Shown here piece by piece: positions 34,539-46,634 of a stretch of 64,000 nucleotides of DNA. Where the stretch lies: positions 124,001-188,000 of the forward strand of contig QRDG01001756.1 of NCBI GenBank assembly GCA_012064385.1, in the 5' to 3' direction. The translations under genes and the position numbers were made by a program. The first letter of the stretch is position 1. Every line of letters starts with the position of its first letter. The stretch comes from Puccinellia tenuiflora (Eukaryota > Streptophyta > Magnoliopsida > Poales > Poaceae). Under the pieces are notes generated by a model. The model did no database searches, was not told where the DNA came from, and saw only the letters and a list, made by a program, of their open reading frames with translations.

Positions 34539-36127
34539 TGATAAGTTGGGTGGTGCCCCAAGCGAAGGCGGAATTGTAGCTAGTAGCAGTTTTCCCTCTT
34601 TTAAAGAATCCGAGGTTTATCGAACCAGTAGGACTTTGAAATCAACAACGAGGTGAATGTTGAAGATCTCTGGCGCTTGACCTTCAACAGACGTGGACCT
34701 GCACACACTCAACCAAAATACTTTGCCCCCAACGGCGGAAAGGTTGTCAATCTTTCCGGTCTCACAGAAAACAAAACGGTTAATTGTATGATGAAATAGA
34801 TAAAATATGAAAAGTGACCAGAGGAGTAATTATGATTAAAAGCAAATAAATGAGGTTGTAAACAATGTAAAAAGATGGACCGGGGGCCATGGGTTCACTA
34901 GTGGAGTCTCTCAAGTAAATAAAATATGCATGTGATGGGTGAACGAATTACATCTAGCCAATTGACAAGATCATGACACAAACCCAATTTAGCTATGACA
35001 AAAAGGACATGATAATATTTATGGAGGCATCATGACAAGGAACAAAGACCGTTGAGTCCAACTGCGTCTTTGTCTAAAAAGTCCACCGTGGGATCGCTAT
35101 CCAGCCTGTCACCCAACAGTATTAAGTTGCAAGCAACAGACAATTGCATTAAGTAAACTGCATGAAGTAAGCAATACTAATATCAAAATAGACATTAACA
35201 CCGCTATTTTACCCTTAGTAGCAACAACACACCCTCGCCCTTAGATGTTTCTGTCACTCGTGCCGAGGAACAAAAGGGGGCATGAACCCACTATCTAGCA
35301 TAAATACCCTCTCTAGAAGATACACACAATCACTTGGCCAAAGTAACTACGCACATCGGAGAGCATGCAAGAGCATAAATTACTCATATAAGAATCATGC
35401 ACAATCTAAACATAACTTCATAATCCATCGGATCCTAGCACACACATCACATAGCATTACAATAATCAATCTTGATCATGTTAGGCAGCTCACAAGATCA
35501 TAAGACATGAAGCACAAGAGAGAGAATACCACATAGCTATTGCCATGGACCCGTAGTCCAAGGTGAGACTACTCACAAATCATCCCGGAGGAAGGCATGG
35601 CGATGAAGAGCCCTCCGGGATCGATCTCCCCTCCGGCAGAGTGCCGGGATCAGCTTCAGATTGGACCCCGAACTAGGGTTTTCGGTGACGGCGCGTCGTG
35701 ATCGAGTTTCTGGAAAATAATGGCCGCCTCGACGTTTTTAGGTTTTTAGGGATTTTATAGGCGTCGGAGGGGGCCGAGGCGGTGCCCCAGGAGCACGGGC
35801 GGGCCCCACCTACAGGTCCTAGGGGGGCCACGGCAGGAGGCCGCGTGGGCCCTATGGGTGGCCCCTCAGGCTCCCATTTGGTCTTCTGGTGCCTTTCGTC
35901 GAGTAAAAATTCTCCGTAAATTTTCGTCCAGTTCCGAGAATATTTCCATAAGTAAATTTTCTGAAATACAAAAACAACAAAAACTGGGAACTGGCACTGG
36001 GCATCTTGTTAATAGGTTAGTCCGACAAAATGCATAAAAATGATATAAATGACAGTAACAACATGTGACAATATCACAAAACTAGCATGGATCACTCAAA
36101 AATTATATATACGTTTGAGACGTATCA
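34539..36127 (-). repeat. TE6 3' LTR
   Basis: It begins TGATAAGTTGGG and ends GAGACGTATCA, with intact TG...CA ends, and is followed by the PPT complement gcatccccaagctt. It is clearly the same family as the TE5 LTR but differs more in the U3 (35760-35990). Confidence 0.9.
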
Positions 36128-38976
36128 GCATCCCCAAGCTTAACTCCTACTCGTCCTCGATTAGGTAAGTGATAACACATAATTTTTTATGAGACATGCA
36201 ACCAACACAATCTTGATCAAGATAGTAATGCAAAGCACATGAAGTGAATAAGGTGATCCAAAACAATTGTCTATAGTTGACATTAAGCAAACAATGATTA
36301 ACAAATGCTAGCTAACAAATGCTAGAAACTTTTCATGAATAAGTGCGTTGGAGACATGGAACCATACATAAGGTTTAGAAAGAAGAATTGCGAATTATGT
36401 CTCCAATGTAAAGTATCAATCATTCTTCAAAGCATCTAATTAGTCATTCATGAAAATAGCCAAGCTCAAGTCAGGTGTCCTAATCCATCTACTTCACAAA
36501 TCAACTGTTTCGAAGTCTACTCAACTAGTGCAAGTAAGAAGTGGCTTTTGGCACCATGATGTTATGGCAAATAGAACAATGATGGAGGTTTGGAAGGTCA
36601 AAAAGAAAAGCTCAAACAGTGGAGAAAGTAACCACAAGACAGAAGGAAGTCCTGTAGTTGACACTATATGAGGAGTAGTGATTGCCATGCAACGGATGCA
36701 CATAGAGCTATAAGTGTATGAAAGCTCTCCAATGGAACTAGTGGGGGTGCATCCAACTTGCTTGCTCATGAAAACCTAGAGCTCACTTGAGGAGGCTCAT
36801 CCTTGGAATATACAAGCCAAGTTCTATAACGTTAATTCCCCACATAGTTATACAAATGAAACATGAAAACTCTCTATAATGAAGTGTAGGTGCTACTAGC
36901 ACAAGTGTGGAATAAATGATAGTAGTGCTGCCCCCCTCTCTCTTTTATATTTCTCTTCTTTTTTTAAATTTGTGGCCTCCGTGGCTCTTTTAAAATATCT
37001 CTCATTGGTCTCTTTTGGACTCTTTTATGTGGCCACTTTGGACTCTTTTCAATATGCTCACAGGTAGGGGCAACACTCTATTTTTACAAGATGATCATCA
37101 CACTTTTGGTACTCATAAGACTAATACATGATGTATAAAAGAAGATATGCATGATCGAGCGTAGTGTGGAAAAAATGTAGAACATGTGGCAAGCCACGCT
37201 GCACACTAACTCAATGATCAAGCAAACTATATGATAATGAAGAACGACATCAAGTCATATAATGTAATGATGGATGTTGCATGGCAATGTATCTCGGAAC
37301 GGCTATGGAAATGCTGTGATAGGTAGGTATGGTGGCTGTTTTGAGGAAGATAGTTGGCTTATGTGTAGTAGAACAGGATGAAGTTCTCCCACGGAGTTGG
37401 ATGTGCTCGCGAAGTATGCACCAATCTCAATGTGAGAGAGGGCATTGCGCAGCACCAAAGAGGCTAGCAAAATATGGAAGTGGAAGTGCCAAAAACCAAA
37501 ACTCAACAATGCATTTCGTAAATTACAAACAACTAGCAGTTTCAATGTTCCACAAATGGTTAGAGACACCCCGAGAGGGATCGTGGCGGCGACACAAGTG
37601 CCCTGTTGGCTTCCCCGCCCGTTGCAGTAACTACCCACTAGGAACTTATTTTCAACTTAGTAGAATTCATGACACATTAGCATTATTGACTTAGGTTGTT
37701 TAGTTCAGAAAAGTACGGCTCCATGCTTTAATAACTCCTCTCCACTAATCAGCTCTAACACCATTAACCAACACATTTTAAAAATTAGTTATTTTAGTGC
37801 CTCAAAACAATTGAAGGGTATCAAATTATCCACATAGTGAGATACAAGACTATGCAGGTTTTTTTCTACTTCATACCACTGCCACATGCATAGCATTTTT
37901 CCGATCTAACACATTAACCAAGCAACAAAAACAACTCTCCAACAAATATAAGTGAAGAACAAGAGAGTTTAACTTAACAACTAGCAGCTCTAAACAAGAT
38001 AAAAGCTAAAAGAGAGAGCTTACTAGAAAACAGACAATAGCTAAGAATACTCAAAAAGGTATAAGCGAAGAAAAGGAGTATAAAAATGAAAAAGTGGAGT
38101 GTGTCTCTCTCACACACAAATAAAGCTAGGCTCCAACAAAGATATGACCAGCAAACAAACAAACAAACAAAACTGAAAGTAAAAAGACGCTCCAAGCATA
38201 GCACATAATATGTAAAGTGATAAAAACGAAGTTCAACGAAGATGACCTTATGATAGTCGATGAAGATGCCTTGGGCATCCCCAAGCTTTGACACTTGATA
38301 GTTCTTGATATTCAGAGGGGGTGCCATGGGGGCATCCCCAAGCTTGAGCTCTGATCCATCCTCGATTTCTTCATATTCCTCTCCTTCAGAACTTAAAAAC
38401 TCCCTTCACACAAAACTTCTCATAATTTGATTAGAGGGTTAGTGCTCATAAATTAAAATGCACATGTGTTCAACTCATGACAAATTGCAAACTAAGTTCA
38501 TTAAACATTAGCTACTCTTTACTAAGCCTCAATGTGGCACTCTACCACTAGATTATCACATATGACGATGGTAAAGAGACAAATGCAAAATAAAAGTAGA
38601 ATCTGTCAAAATCTGAATAGTCTGTAAAGATCGAATTTTTCGAGGCACTTGTTCGGCTCAAATCAACAAACTTAAAACTAACGAAAGATAGATAAAAGCA
38701 TCAGTCTTGCTGTAAAAAATTATCAGAAAAAGATAAAATTCTGGCGATTTTAGGATTTTCGTGCAACAGGCACACAGAATCTGTTTTTGGACAGCAACAC
38801 AATACCTCACACTATCAATGCATTAGAGGCTAAACTTGGCACAAAAAACCAAAAGAAAAAGGTACAATGAAGTTGCTACAGAGATAGTAACTTCATGACT
38901 CAAGAAAATCAAAAAGCAAACTGCAAATAAAAGATGGGTTGCCTCCCAACAAGCGCTTTTCTTTAACGCCTTTTAG
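36128..38976 (-). other. TE6 long 3' untranslated region
   Basis: AT-rich, no convincing gene. Short ORFs such as 37303-37638 minus match nothing I know. A (CAAA)n tract at 38153-38172 is one unit longer than in copy 2. Confidence 0.6.
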
Positions 38977-39333
38977 CTAGGCGCAATGCCAAATATCAAG
39001 TTTTTTCGAAATCCATTGCAACTTTTCCTTCAATAAGCACTTATTTCTCTTTGAGGGGAAAGGAGAACCTGCCCCTAATGGGAAAACAAAAACGTATGCA
39101 GCCCTTTTTAACATCAATAAAAGCTCCCACGGAATGAAGGAAAGATCTTCCAAGAACAATATTGGCTTGAGCCTTTGACTCAAGAACCAAGAAATCAACC
39201 AAAGCAGTCTTATGTTTAAAAGTGACAAGGACTTCATTAAGTCTTTTATAAATTTTTGAAGAGCAACCATGAGAATGAGAGTGACATAAAGGGTAACAAA
39301 TAAGTCTCCAAAATTCATAGCATCGAAAACCAT
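38977..39333 (-). pseudogene. TE6 aspartic protease remnant
   Basis: On the minus strand the upstream bases still read like CDIGSMMSTM, the DxG protease start of Athila elements, then FGDL, LVLESKAQANIVLGRSF-like pieces in shifted frames, and a C-terminal PSKRNKCLLKEKLQW. The visible open frame is a shifted version of this region, so it is a decayed protease. The stop is followed by the same non-coding segment found after the TE5 ORF. Confidence 0.5.
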
Positions 39334-39411
39334 TTTGTCATAGTTGACATCATAGAACCAATATCACAATAAGCAAGGAACCTTTGATCATTTATTTCAA
39401 TAGGAATATAT

Positions 39412-39980
39412 CACTACCACAGAAAGGGTTATAGGGAGGTTGGCACTCTGTGGCGCACCGTTAATCGGTGCGCCACAGAATTATTTCTGTGGCGCACCAG
39501 CATCCATGCGCCACAGAAATTTTCACCTTTCTGTGGCGCATCCTTTGCCCATGCGCCACAGAAAGCCCAAATTCTGTGGCGCATGGCTTCCAATTACATA
39601 TCATGCGCCACAGAATTTCGGTGGGTCCCACGAGCAATCATTGAGCCAAAGTCCATCTGGGTAAATTCTGTGGCGCACCGTGGCTGGTGCGCCACAGAAA
39701 CTCGACATTCTGTGGCGCATGGTGTTGGATGCGCCACAGAAAGTGGACATTCTGTGGCGCACCGTGCAGCGTGCGCCACAGAATGTCCACTTTGTGTGGC
39801 GCATCCAACACCATGCACCACAGAATGTTGGCCACCAGATCTACAAAAAGGTGGCACGACCCTTTCCCCATGTGGCCTTCTTCATCCTCCCATCTAGCTC
39901 GAGCTCCTCCTCTCTCCCATGCCATTTTGACCATCCTATTCTCCATTATTTGTTATTAGAACCTACTTTATTTGATATAT
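39412..39980 (+). mobile_element. TE7: CACTA element, one end only
   Basis: CACTACCACAGAAAGG at 39412 opens a subterminal region of repeated inverted motifs, typical of CACTA ends. No matching CACTA end in the opposite direction is visible, and the inner boundary with TE8 (about 39980) is approximate, so a deletion removed the rest. Confidence 0.7.
39448..39826. repeat. Array of eight TTCTGTGGCGCA hairpins in TE7
   Basis: Eight inverted pairs TTCTGTGGCGCA...TGCGCCACAGAA occur at about 39448, 39484, 39529, 39571, 39664, 39706, 39749 and 39793, with arms of about 12-16 bp and loops of about 7-23 bp. They are presumably subterminal transposase-binding repeats. Long ORFs on both strands here are by-products of the repeats. 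Confidence 0.9.
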
Positions 39981-42733
39981 AATTGGTGAGGGCTTGGGGA
40001 GAGGTGCGGAAGGACAGGTTCAGCGCTCCCAGCGCCCTGCCCCGCGGCCACATCCTAAACACCACCATCCTCGTTCCTTTTTCCACCCACACCACACACG
40101 CGCAAATGGAAATAGCAAACTAGAGGACCCTTGACAAGCCCCTCACAAATTATTCGGTCAGTAAGGCGCCCATACACCCACCAATGGAAGCAAGCTCGGT
40201 TCTTGGTTCTATCTAAAAGCACTCTCAGCCTAGGCGGCCAGAATGAGGCAAAACACCCTCCCCGAGGGCAACTCATCCAAGCCTTTAGCAAATTAATTAA
40301 GCATCACATATATCCACCATGCCCGAATCATTCCATCCACATCAATAATTATGGAATTCAACAACGGACATAACTAGTATTTCAACTGAGCATTTCTAAG
40401 CCTGGCTAAGCATATAACCAAATTATAAATCATATCCGGCCAACATATCAACACTAAGGTTCATAGGTAGGGGTACATGTGATTGGCTCGGGGAAGAACA
40501 CGCAATCATAGGAGTCTCTATATTTTGATCAAAGAAACATTTGAATCGCATGCAATAATATGGTGGATAAAATAAGTTTATAAAACATTAGGATGCTAGA
40601 ATGCCAAGAAGGTTAGGTTATCTCTTGCCTTGCTGCCGGGGCGTGTAGTACGGCTCTTCGGGGTAGGAGAGGGAACCCTCGACTCCGGAATCTATCGATA
40701 CCCAAAATAATACAAAAGCACATAAATCACACGAGCACAAGGTGCAATGTGCAATCACATGATGACATGTCCAATTGATGCAAAGATAATATCATTTAAT
40801 TTATTTAACAAATTAAATGGAGTTCCAAATAATTAGTGCAATTGTTTGGACACAACTCCATATTTATCTTAGTAACCACATTACTTATAAGTCATCACAT
40901 TATTAGAGAAATGTCTCAATATGCATGAACATGAAATGAAATGGATAGGTATGGTCATTCCGATCATTTTGGTACTTTATTTGTAATTTTCGGAGCACCG
41001 ATGAATAAATAGCGAATTAAATAATTAATTGAATTTAATTTCTTTAATCAATTAAGTAAATTCATCAATAACTATTTGTGATCATGATGTGATAAGTGCA
41101 TGGTTTGATAACATTTGACATGTTGATCACTTTGATATTTTATTCATAATTTTTGGATAATTATTTAATAAGTTATGAAATTTCTCAAATTGTTATCATT
41201 TATGCCAATTTAGGAATTCATAATTAAACAGCAAATTTATTTATTCAAAAGGCAAGACAATGTTACCAAACGATAGGAAATGTTTTTCTGAGAATTTTCA
41301 TATTTAATTTGCAATTTTTGGATCGATATTCGAAAAGATACAAAAGTTTTAATTTCAGTTTAAATTCAAAGGGAAGACAAAAACCCTAGCAGGCCGGCCT
41401 CGAGCCGGCCAGGCCGGGGTGCAGGCCGGGGTATTGGCCGAATGAACCGGCCTTTGGCCGGACCAAAATGAGCCTAGGCCGGGCACCCGCCCGAGGCGTC
41501 CGGCCTCAGGCCGGCCCAGGCGACGGCCAGGCCGGGCAGGGGGCGCGTGTGTTGACGGCGATGACGTCGCCGACGACCAAAATCCGGCGGCGGGAGAGGG
41601 GAAGAGGGCGCGGCAAGCACGCATGTGATTTGTGGAACTCACCCTGGGCCAGGGAACGGTCAGCGCGGCGAGGGGTGGACGGGAAACGCCGGAATCATCC
41701 GGCGGAGCTCGGCCGAGGCGAGGGGCGGTGTCGAGGACGCGGCCGAGGTTGCGGGCTTCCCCGACTCGATTCTTCGGGTGGAGAGGAAGCAAGGGACGCG
41801 GCGGAGTGATTGACGGTGTCAGCTGGTCCCGGGGATGTCCAGAGCACGGCTAATCGACGGCGGCGGCGTCGGCACCGAATAGGACGGCCAGGGGGATGAA
41901 GGTGGCTCTCGATCCAGAATTTCGGGGAGGAAAGAGAGGTAAGGGAGGTGCGAAGCAGGTGAGCGACGGTGGAGGGGCCTCCTAGTCCTCCAGGCCACGG
42001 CAGCAAGCGGCATGGCGTCGGCCAGCTCGGAGGCATGGCGCCAGTGCGCCATGGCACACAGTGGCGATGCCATTTTTGCTGGAAACCCCTGTCACTTTTA
42101 AACAACTTGCAAATTGGTCCAACAGCAGGGTTTTAGCAATTTAATTGAGGCACCCAGACATTTTTGTAAATTACAGGAAAATTCATAGGGGTTTCGAATG
42201 ACCTTTAGGTGCTCCACAAAAATTGGTGAGGTCAAATAAATTATTTTGACCAACATTTGTTCATAGCTTATAATTAAGGTAATTTTGAGAAATTTCCAAA
42301 ATGTATTTAATTGGAGCATTTTGACAAATCCAAAAATAGTGAAAATATTCATGGAGAAACTTACAATCCCATTGAAGCTCCCCATGATTATAGTTTGAAT
42401 TCTTGGAAAACTTAACTTGGTTCCAAAAATGGAATTGAGTTAAATCAAAATTGGATTCTCAATTGCAATTCTTATTTGGTGATATTTGGATTTAGAGAAT
42501 TGGTTTCAAAAGTAAACGTGGAACTTCCTAAACCATTTGAAAGTCCAAGCATGATTGTTTTGATGAGTTGAGCATTGCATTGGTTGGAGGTTGGGACGTT
42601 TACCTCCCCATTTCAATTTGTTTCCAAGTGAAAGTTTGAAATGGCAAATGCATATGGATGCTATGGTGCAAACATGGTAACAAAAAGTGGAAAAATTCTT
42701 CGTATTTTTCATTACCAAGTTGGGGCTGTTACA
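39981..42733 (-). repeat. TE8: Tekay-type LTR, minus strand, 3' end truncated
   Basis: On the minus strand it starts TGTAACAGCCCC at 42733 and aligns with the TE1 LTR over most of its length (for example 40050-40380 against 1530-1850). It stops around LTR position 2750. No internal part follows. The 5 bases to the right (gagtc, 42734-42738) would be one TSD copy, and the flanking DNA is TE9 gag. Confidence 0.85.
41390..41550 (-). repeat. GGCCGG motif array in TE8 LTR
   Basis: About 15 GGCCGG/CCGGCC-type words occur in 160 bp. The array is about 1.2-1.35 kb from the LTR start, close to where TE1 has its ACCGGATATTT array. The second copy (about 56910-57060) lacks several bases. Confidence 0.8.
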
Positions 42734-43409
42734 GAGTCGGAGGAGGATCAGCAGGTGGTATGGGACCTCCACCTAGCAGGTTTCGTACTCCAGAAGGGCA
42801 TTACTCCAACCCAATGGACAACGTTCATGCGACAACTATGAGACTGGAGAACATCGAGATACCGGAAGGACCAGCGGGACAGGAGACCCGCCGTGCTATT
42901 GAGATGCTGAAGACAGCAATGACTCAGCAAGCTCTTTATCTAGCGTTTCCAGATGCAAGTAGGCTGCACTCGACACCGTTCAACTCTGGCACGAGGAGTC
43001 GGCATGACGAGTCTCACCCGGCCAACTCTACAAGCGCAAGGCGCCGTGAACAAGAGAGGAATAGGGCAAACATACCAACTGCCTCCCGAGCTCAGATGGT
43101 GGTTGATGAAGCGAGACAACGACGAGAGAGGGAGGCAGCCAGGGCTCGTGAGGCTGAGAGGGACAGAGCCCTAGCTGGTGCAGTTAACCAGCCTCAGCCA
43201 ACCCGGGTGCACACATAAGTGACTTTTCCTGGTTCTTCTCCTTCACTAACAGGCCCAGCGTGCCTGTCAGATGCCATCAGGTCCGAGTCCTTCCCCAGCG
43301 ACTTCAAGGAGCCGTGCAAAGTTCCCAATTACGAGCCAAACATGGACTCGACTTCTTGGTTGGGCACATATGAGATGGCGATGAGTATCCGCAATACCAC
43401 AGGTAGTCT
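42734..43409 (+). pseudogene. gag: TE9 gag fragment in duplication copy 1
   Basis: Same sequence as 58251-58926: the Arg/Glu-rich pre-gag stretch, a TAA at 43216-43218, and the beginning of the gag domain up to MSIRNTTGSL. The duplication junction cuts it. Confidence 0.85.
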
Positions 43410-43419
43410 ATCCGCAATA
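43409..43419 (+). other. Templated insertion at the duplication junction
   Basis: TATCCGCAATA here is identical to 43386-43396, 23 bp upstream. Its last ATA overlaps the ATAAAAACG that starts the second copy (equivalent to 27895). The seven bases 43410-43416 belong to neither flank. Confidence 0.85.
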
Positions 43420-44199
43420 AAAACGAAGTTCAACGAAGACGACCTTATGATAGTCGATGAAGATGAGGGGATGCCTTGGGCATTCCCAAGCTTTGACTCT
43501 TGATAGTTCTTGATATTCAGATGGGGTTCCATGGGGGCATCCCCAAGCTTGAGCTGTGATCCATCCTTGATTTCTTCATATTCCTCTCATTTGGAACTTA
43601 AAAACTCCCTTCACACAAAACTTCTCATAATTTGATTAGAGGGTTAGTGCTCATAAATTAAAATGCACATGTGTTCAACTCATGACAAATTGCAAACCAA
43701 CTTCATTAAACATTAGCTACTGTTTACTAAGCCTCACTGTGGCACTCTACCCCTAGAGTATCACATATGACGATGGTAAAGAGACAAATGCAAAATAAAA
43801 GTAGAATCTGTCAAAATCTGAACAGTCTGTAAGGATCGAATTTTTCGAGGCACTTCGGCAGATCAAATCAAAAAAATTAAAACTAACGAAGGATAGATAA
43901 AAGCATCAGGCTTGCTGACAAAAATTATCGGGAAAATATAAAATTCTGGCGATTTTATAATTTTCGTGCAACAGGCGCACAGAATCTGTTTTTGGACAGC
44001 AACACAATACCTCGCACTCTCAATGCATTTGAGGCTAAACTTGGCACAAAAACCAAAAGAAAAAGACACAATGAAGTTGCTACAGAGGTAATAACTTCAC
44101 GACTAAAGAAAATCAAAAAGCAAACTGAAAATAAAAGATGGGTTGCCTCCCAACAAGCGCTTTTCTTTAACGCCTTTTAGCTAGGCGCAATGCCAAATA

Positions 44200-44973
44200 T
44201 CAAGTTTTTTCGGGATCAAAGGAATTATTATCTTTCAAGCAAATACTTGCAAATTTATCATAGATGAATTGGATATTACCAATATAGGGCTGATAATCAC
44301 CCTTCTCCTTTCTCTTTGGTTGACTGCTCTCATCAAATAGGTTTTGGGGAGCAATCCAACCAAAATTGTCTTCCAATGCATCGGCCATCCCTAGGAGCTT
44401 AAATGGTACAGAAATTTCAACCTTCTCCTTTACCTTCGTGTTTTGAGTGTACTTCCTAAGATTTTCATCCCTAACATCCAAAGAATAGTGAATATTAGGA
44501 TATGAACCAAGAGCACCATAACGAGAAAATATCTTCCTAGCTTCATTAACTATATCATCAAATTCATGGAGAAGAGTTTCTAATACAAAATCTTTTTCCT
44601 CTCCTCTCTCCATGCTATCAAGCTTAAGAAACATTTGCTGTAGTATAGGATTTAAATTAACAAACCTCTTGTCTAGACAAGCTACCAAACAAGATATGGC
44701 ATGATCTTAACAATCAGTTAGCTCGACTATTGATCTTTTATCATGAGTATAGAGTTTGCTAACGAAAGTAAGGAATTCTTCAATATTATATTTTCCAACA
44801 ACATCCCCACTTCCTACCTTAACATATTTCATACCAAAACTAGAAGGGAACATAGCTACTAGATAAAAGATAAACAAAACTGAAATAAAGATTACACTAA
44901 TTTTTTTGGGTTTTAAAATTTTGAAGCAGGAAAATAAACTAAACGAGATATATAGCAAGCAAGACAAAAACAA
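44200..44973 (-). pseudogene. TE5 hypothetical protein, copy 2, with stop
   Basis: Identical in layout to 28676-29449, but a Tyr codon (TAT) is TAA at 44709-44707, splitting the frame. All other visible sequence is nearly the same, so the stop arose after the duplication. Function unknown. Confidence 0.8.
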
Positions 44974-45059
44974 AGTAAAGAGATTGAGAGTATGAGAATC
45001 CCCTTTCTATAGATCGAAAGTCCCCGGCAACAGTGCCAGAAAAGAGCTTGCTCCTATAT

Positions 45060-46634
45060 TTAAATAAGTTGGGTGGTGCCCCAAGCGAAGGCGGAATTGC
45101 AGCTAGTAGCAGTTTTCCCTCGTTTAACGAACCGAGGTTTATCGAACCAGTAGGACTTTGAAATCAACAACGAGGTGAATGTTGAAGATCTCTGGCGCTT
45201 GATCTTCAATAGACGTGGACCTGCACACACTCAACCAAAATACTTTGCCCCCAACGGCGGAAAGGTTGTCAATCTTTCCGGTCTCACAGAAAACAAAGCG
45301 GTTAATTGTATGATGAAATACATGAAATATGAAAAGTGCCTAGAGGAGTAATGATGATTAAAAGCAAGTAAATGAGGTTGTAAACAATGTAAAAATATGG
45401 ACCGGGGGCCATGGGTTCACTAGTGGAGTCTCTTAAGTAAATAAAATATGCATGTGATGGGTGACCGAATTACAACTAGGCAATTGGCAAGATCATGACT
45501 CAAACCCAATTTAGCTATGACAAAAAGGACATAATAATATTTATGGAGTCATCATGACAAGGAACAAAGACCGTTGAGTCCAACTGCGTCTTTGTCCAAA
45601 AAGTCCACCGTGGGATCGCTAGCTATTAAGTTGCAAGCAACATACAATTGCATTAAGTAAAGTGCATGAAGTAAGCAATACTAATATCAAAAGAGACATT
45701 AACACCGCTGTTTTACCCTTAGTAGCAACAGCACACCCTCGCCCTTAGACGTTTCTGTCACTCATGCCCAGGAACAAAAGGGGGCATGAACCCACTATCT
45801 AGCATAAATACCCTCTCTTCGAGATACACATAATCACTTGGCCAAAGTAACTACGCACATCGGAGTGCATGAAAGAACATAAATTACTCATATAAGAATA
45901 ATGCACAATCTGAACATAACTTCATAATCCATCGGATCCCAGCAAACACATCACATATCATTACAATAATCGATCTTGATCATGTGAGGCAGCTCACAAG
46001 ATCATAAGACATGAAGCACAAGAGAGAGAGAGACTACCAACTAGCTACTGCCATGGACCCGTAGTCCAAGGTGAGACTACTCACAAATCATCCCGGAGGA
46101 AGGCATGGCGATGAAGAGCCCTCCGGGATTGATCTCCCCTCTGGCAGAGTGACGGGATCAGCTTCAGATTGGACCCCGAACTAGGGTTTTCGGTGACGGC
46201 GCGTCGGGGTCGAGTTTCTGGAAAATAATGGCCGCCGCGACGTTTTTAGGTTAAAAGGGATTTTATAGGCATCGGAGGGGGCCGAGGGGACGCCCCAGGA
46301 GCAGGGGCGGGTCCCACCCGTGGGTCCAGGTGGGGCCACGGCAGCAGGCCGCCCCTTCCCTGTGGGTGGCCCCCCAGGCTGCCCTTTGGTCCACTGGTGT
46401 CTTCCGTCGCATAAAAAATCTCCGTAAATTTTGAGCTCAATCCGACGATATTTCCTGTGGTGGATTTTCTGAAATACAAAAACAGCAAAAACAGGAACTG
46501 GCACTTGGCATATTGTCAATAGGTTAGTCCGACAAAATGCATAAAAATGATATAAATGACAGTAAAAACATTTGACAATATCACAAAACTGGCATGGATC
46601 ACTAAAAAATTATAGATACGTTTGAGACGTATCA
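45060..46634 (-). repeat. TE5 5' LTR, copy 2
   Basis: Matches 29538-31111 with a handful of base differences (for example around 46270-46350). Confidence 0.9.

Larger units (their letters stand above)
34539..39411 (-). mobile_element. TE6: second Athila-lineage element, minus strand, 5' part missing
   Basis: The 3' LTR (34539-36127) and PPT are followed by an internal region related to TE5 (37960-39000 aligns with 27640-28680) and a protease remnant. PBS, gag and 5' LTR are absent, because a CACTA end (TE7) begins at 39412. The left TSD copy would be gatat (34534-34538). Confidence 0.82.
27895..43409 (+). repeat. 15.5-kb tandem duplication, copy 1
   Basis: The block from inside TE5 to inside TE9 gag recurs at 43417-58926. 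The offset is 15522 bp at the left and 15517 bp at the right, so indels are few. Copy 1 has a 1-base deletion (31262 run) and an extra TAG (32216) in the antisense gene that copy 2 lacks. Confidence 0.95.
43417..46634 (-). mobile_element. TE5, duplicated 5' part
   Basis: Part of the 3' UTR, the ORF, PBS (45021-45038) and the 5' LTR (45060-46634) of TE5. The 3' LTR was left out of the duplicated unit. Confidence 0.9.

Noticed and set aside
39448..39826. CRISPR-like array of repeats and spacers
   Set aside because: The repeats alternate in inverted orientation, spacers are loops of uneven length, and the context is a plant CACTA element.
39440..39982. Overlapping ORFs of 67-104 aa on both strands with repeated CGA/VAH-type words
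   Set aside because: They are translations of the TTCTGTGGCGCA hairpin array in several frames; the period of the repeat explains them.
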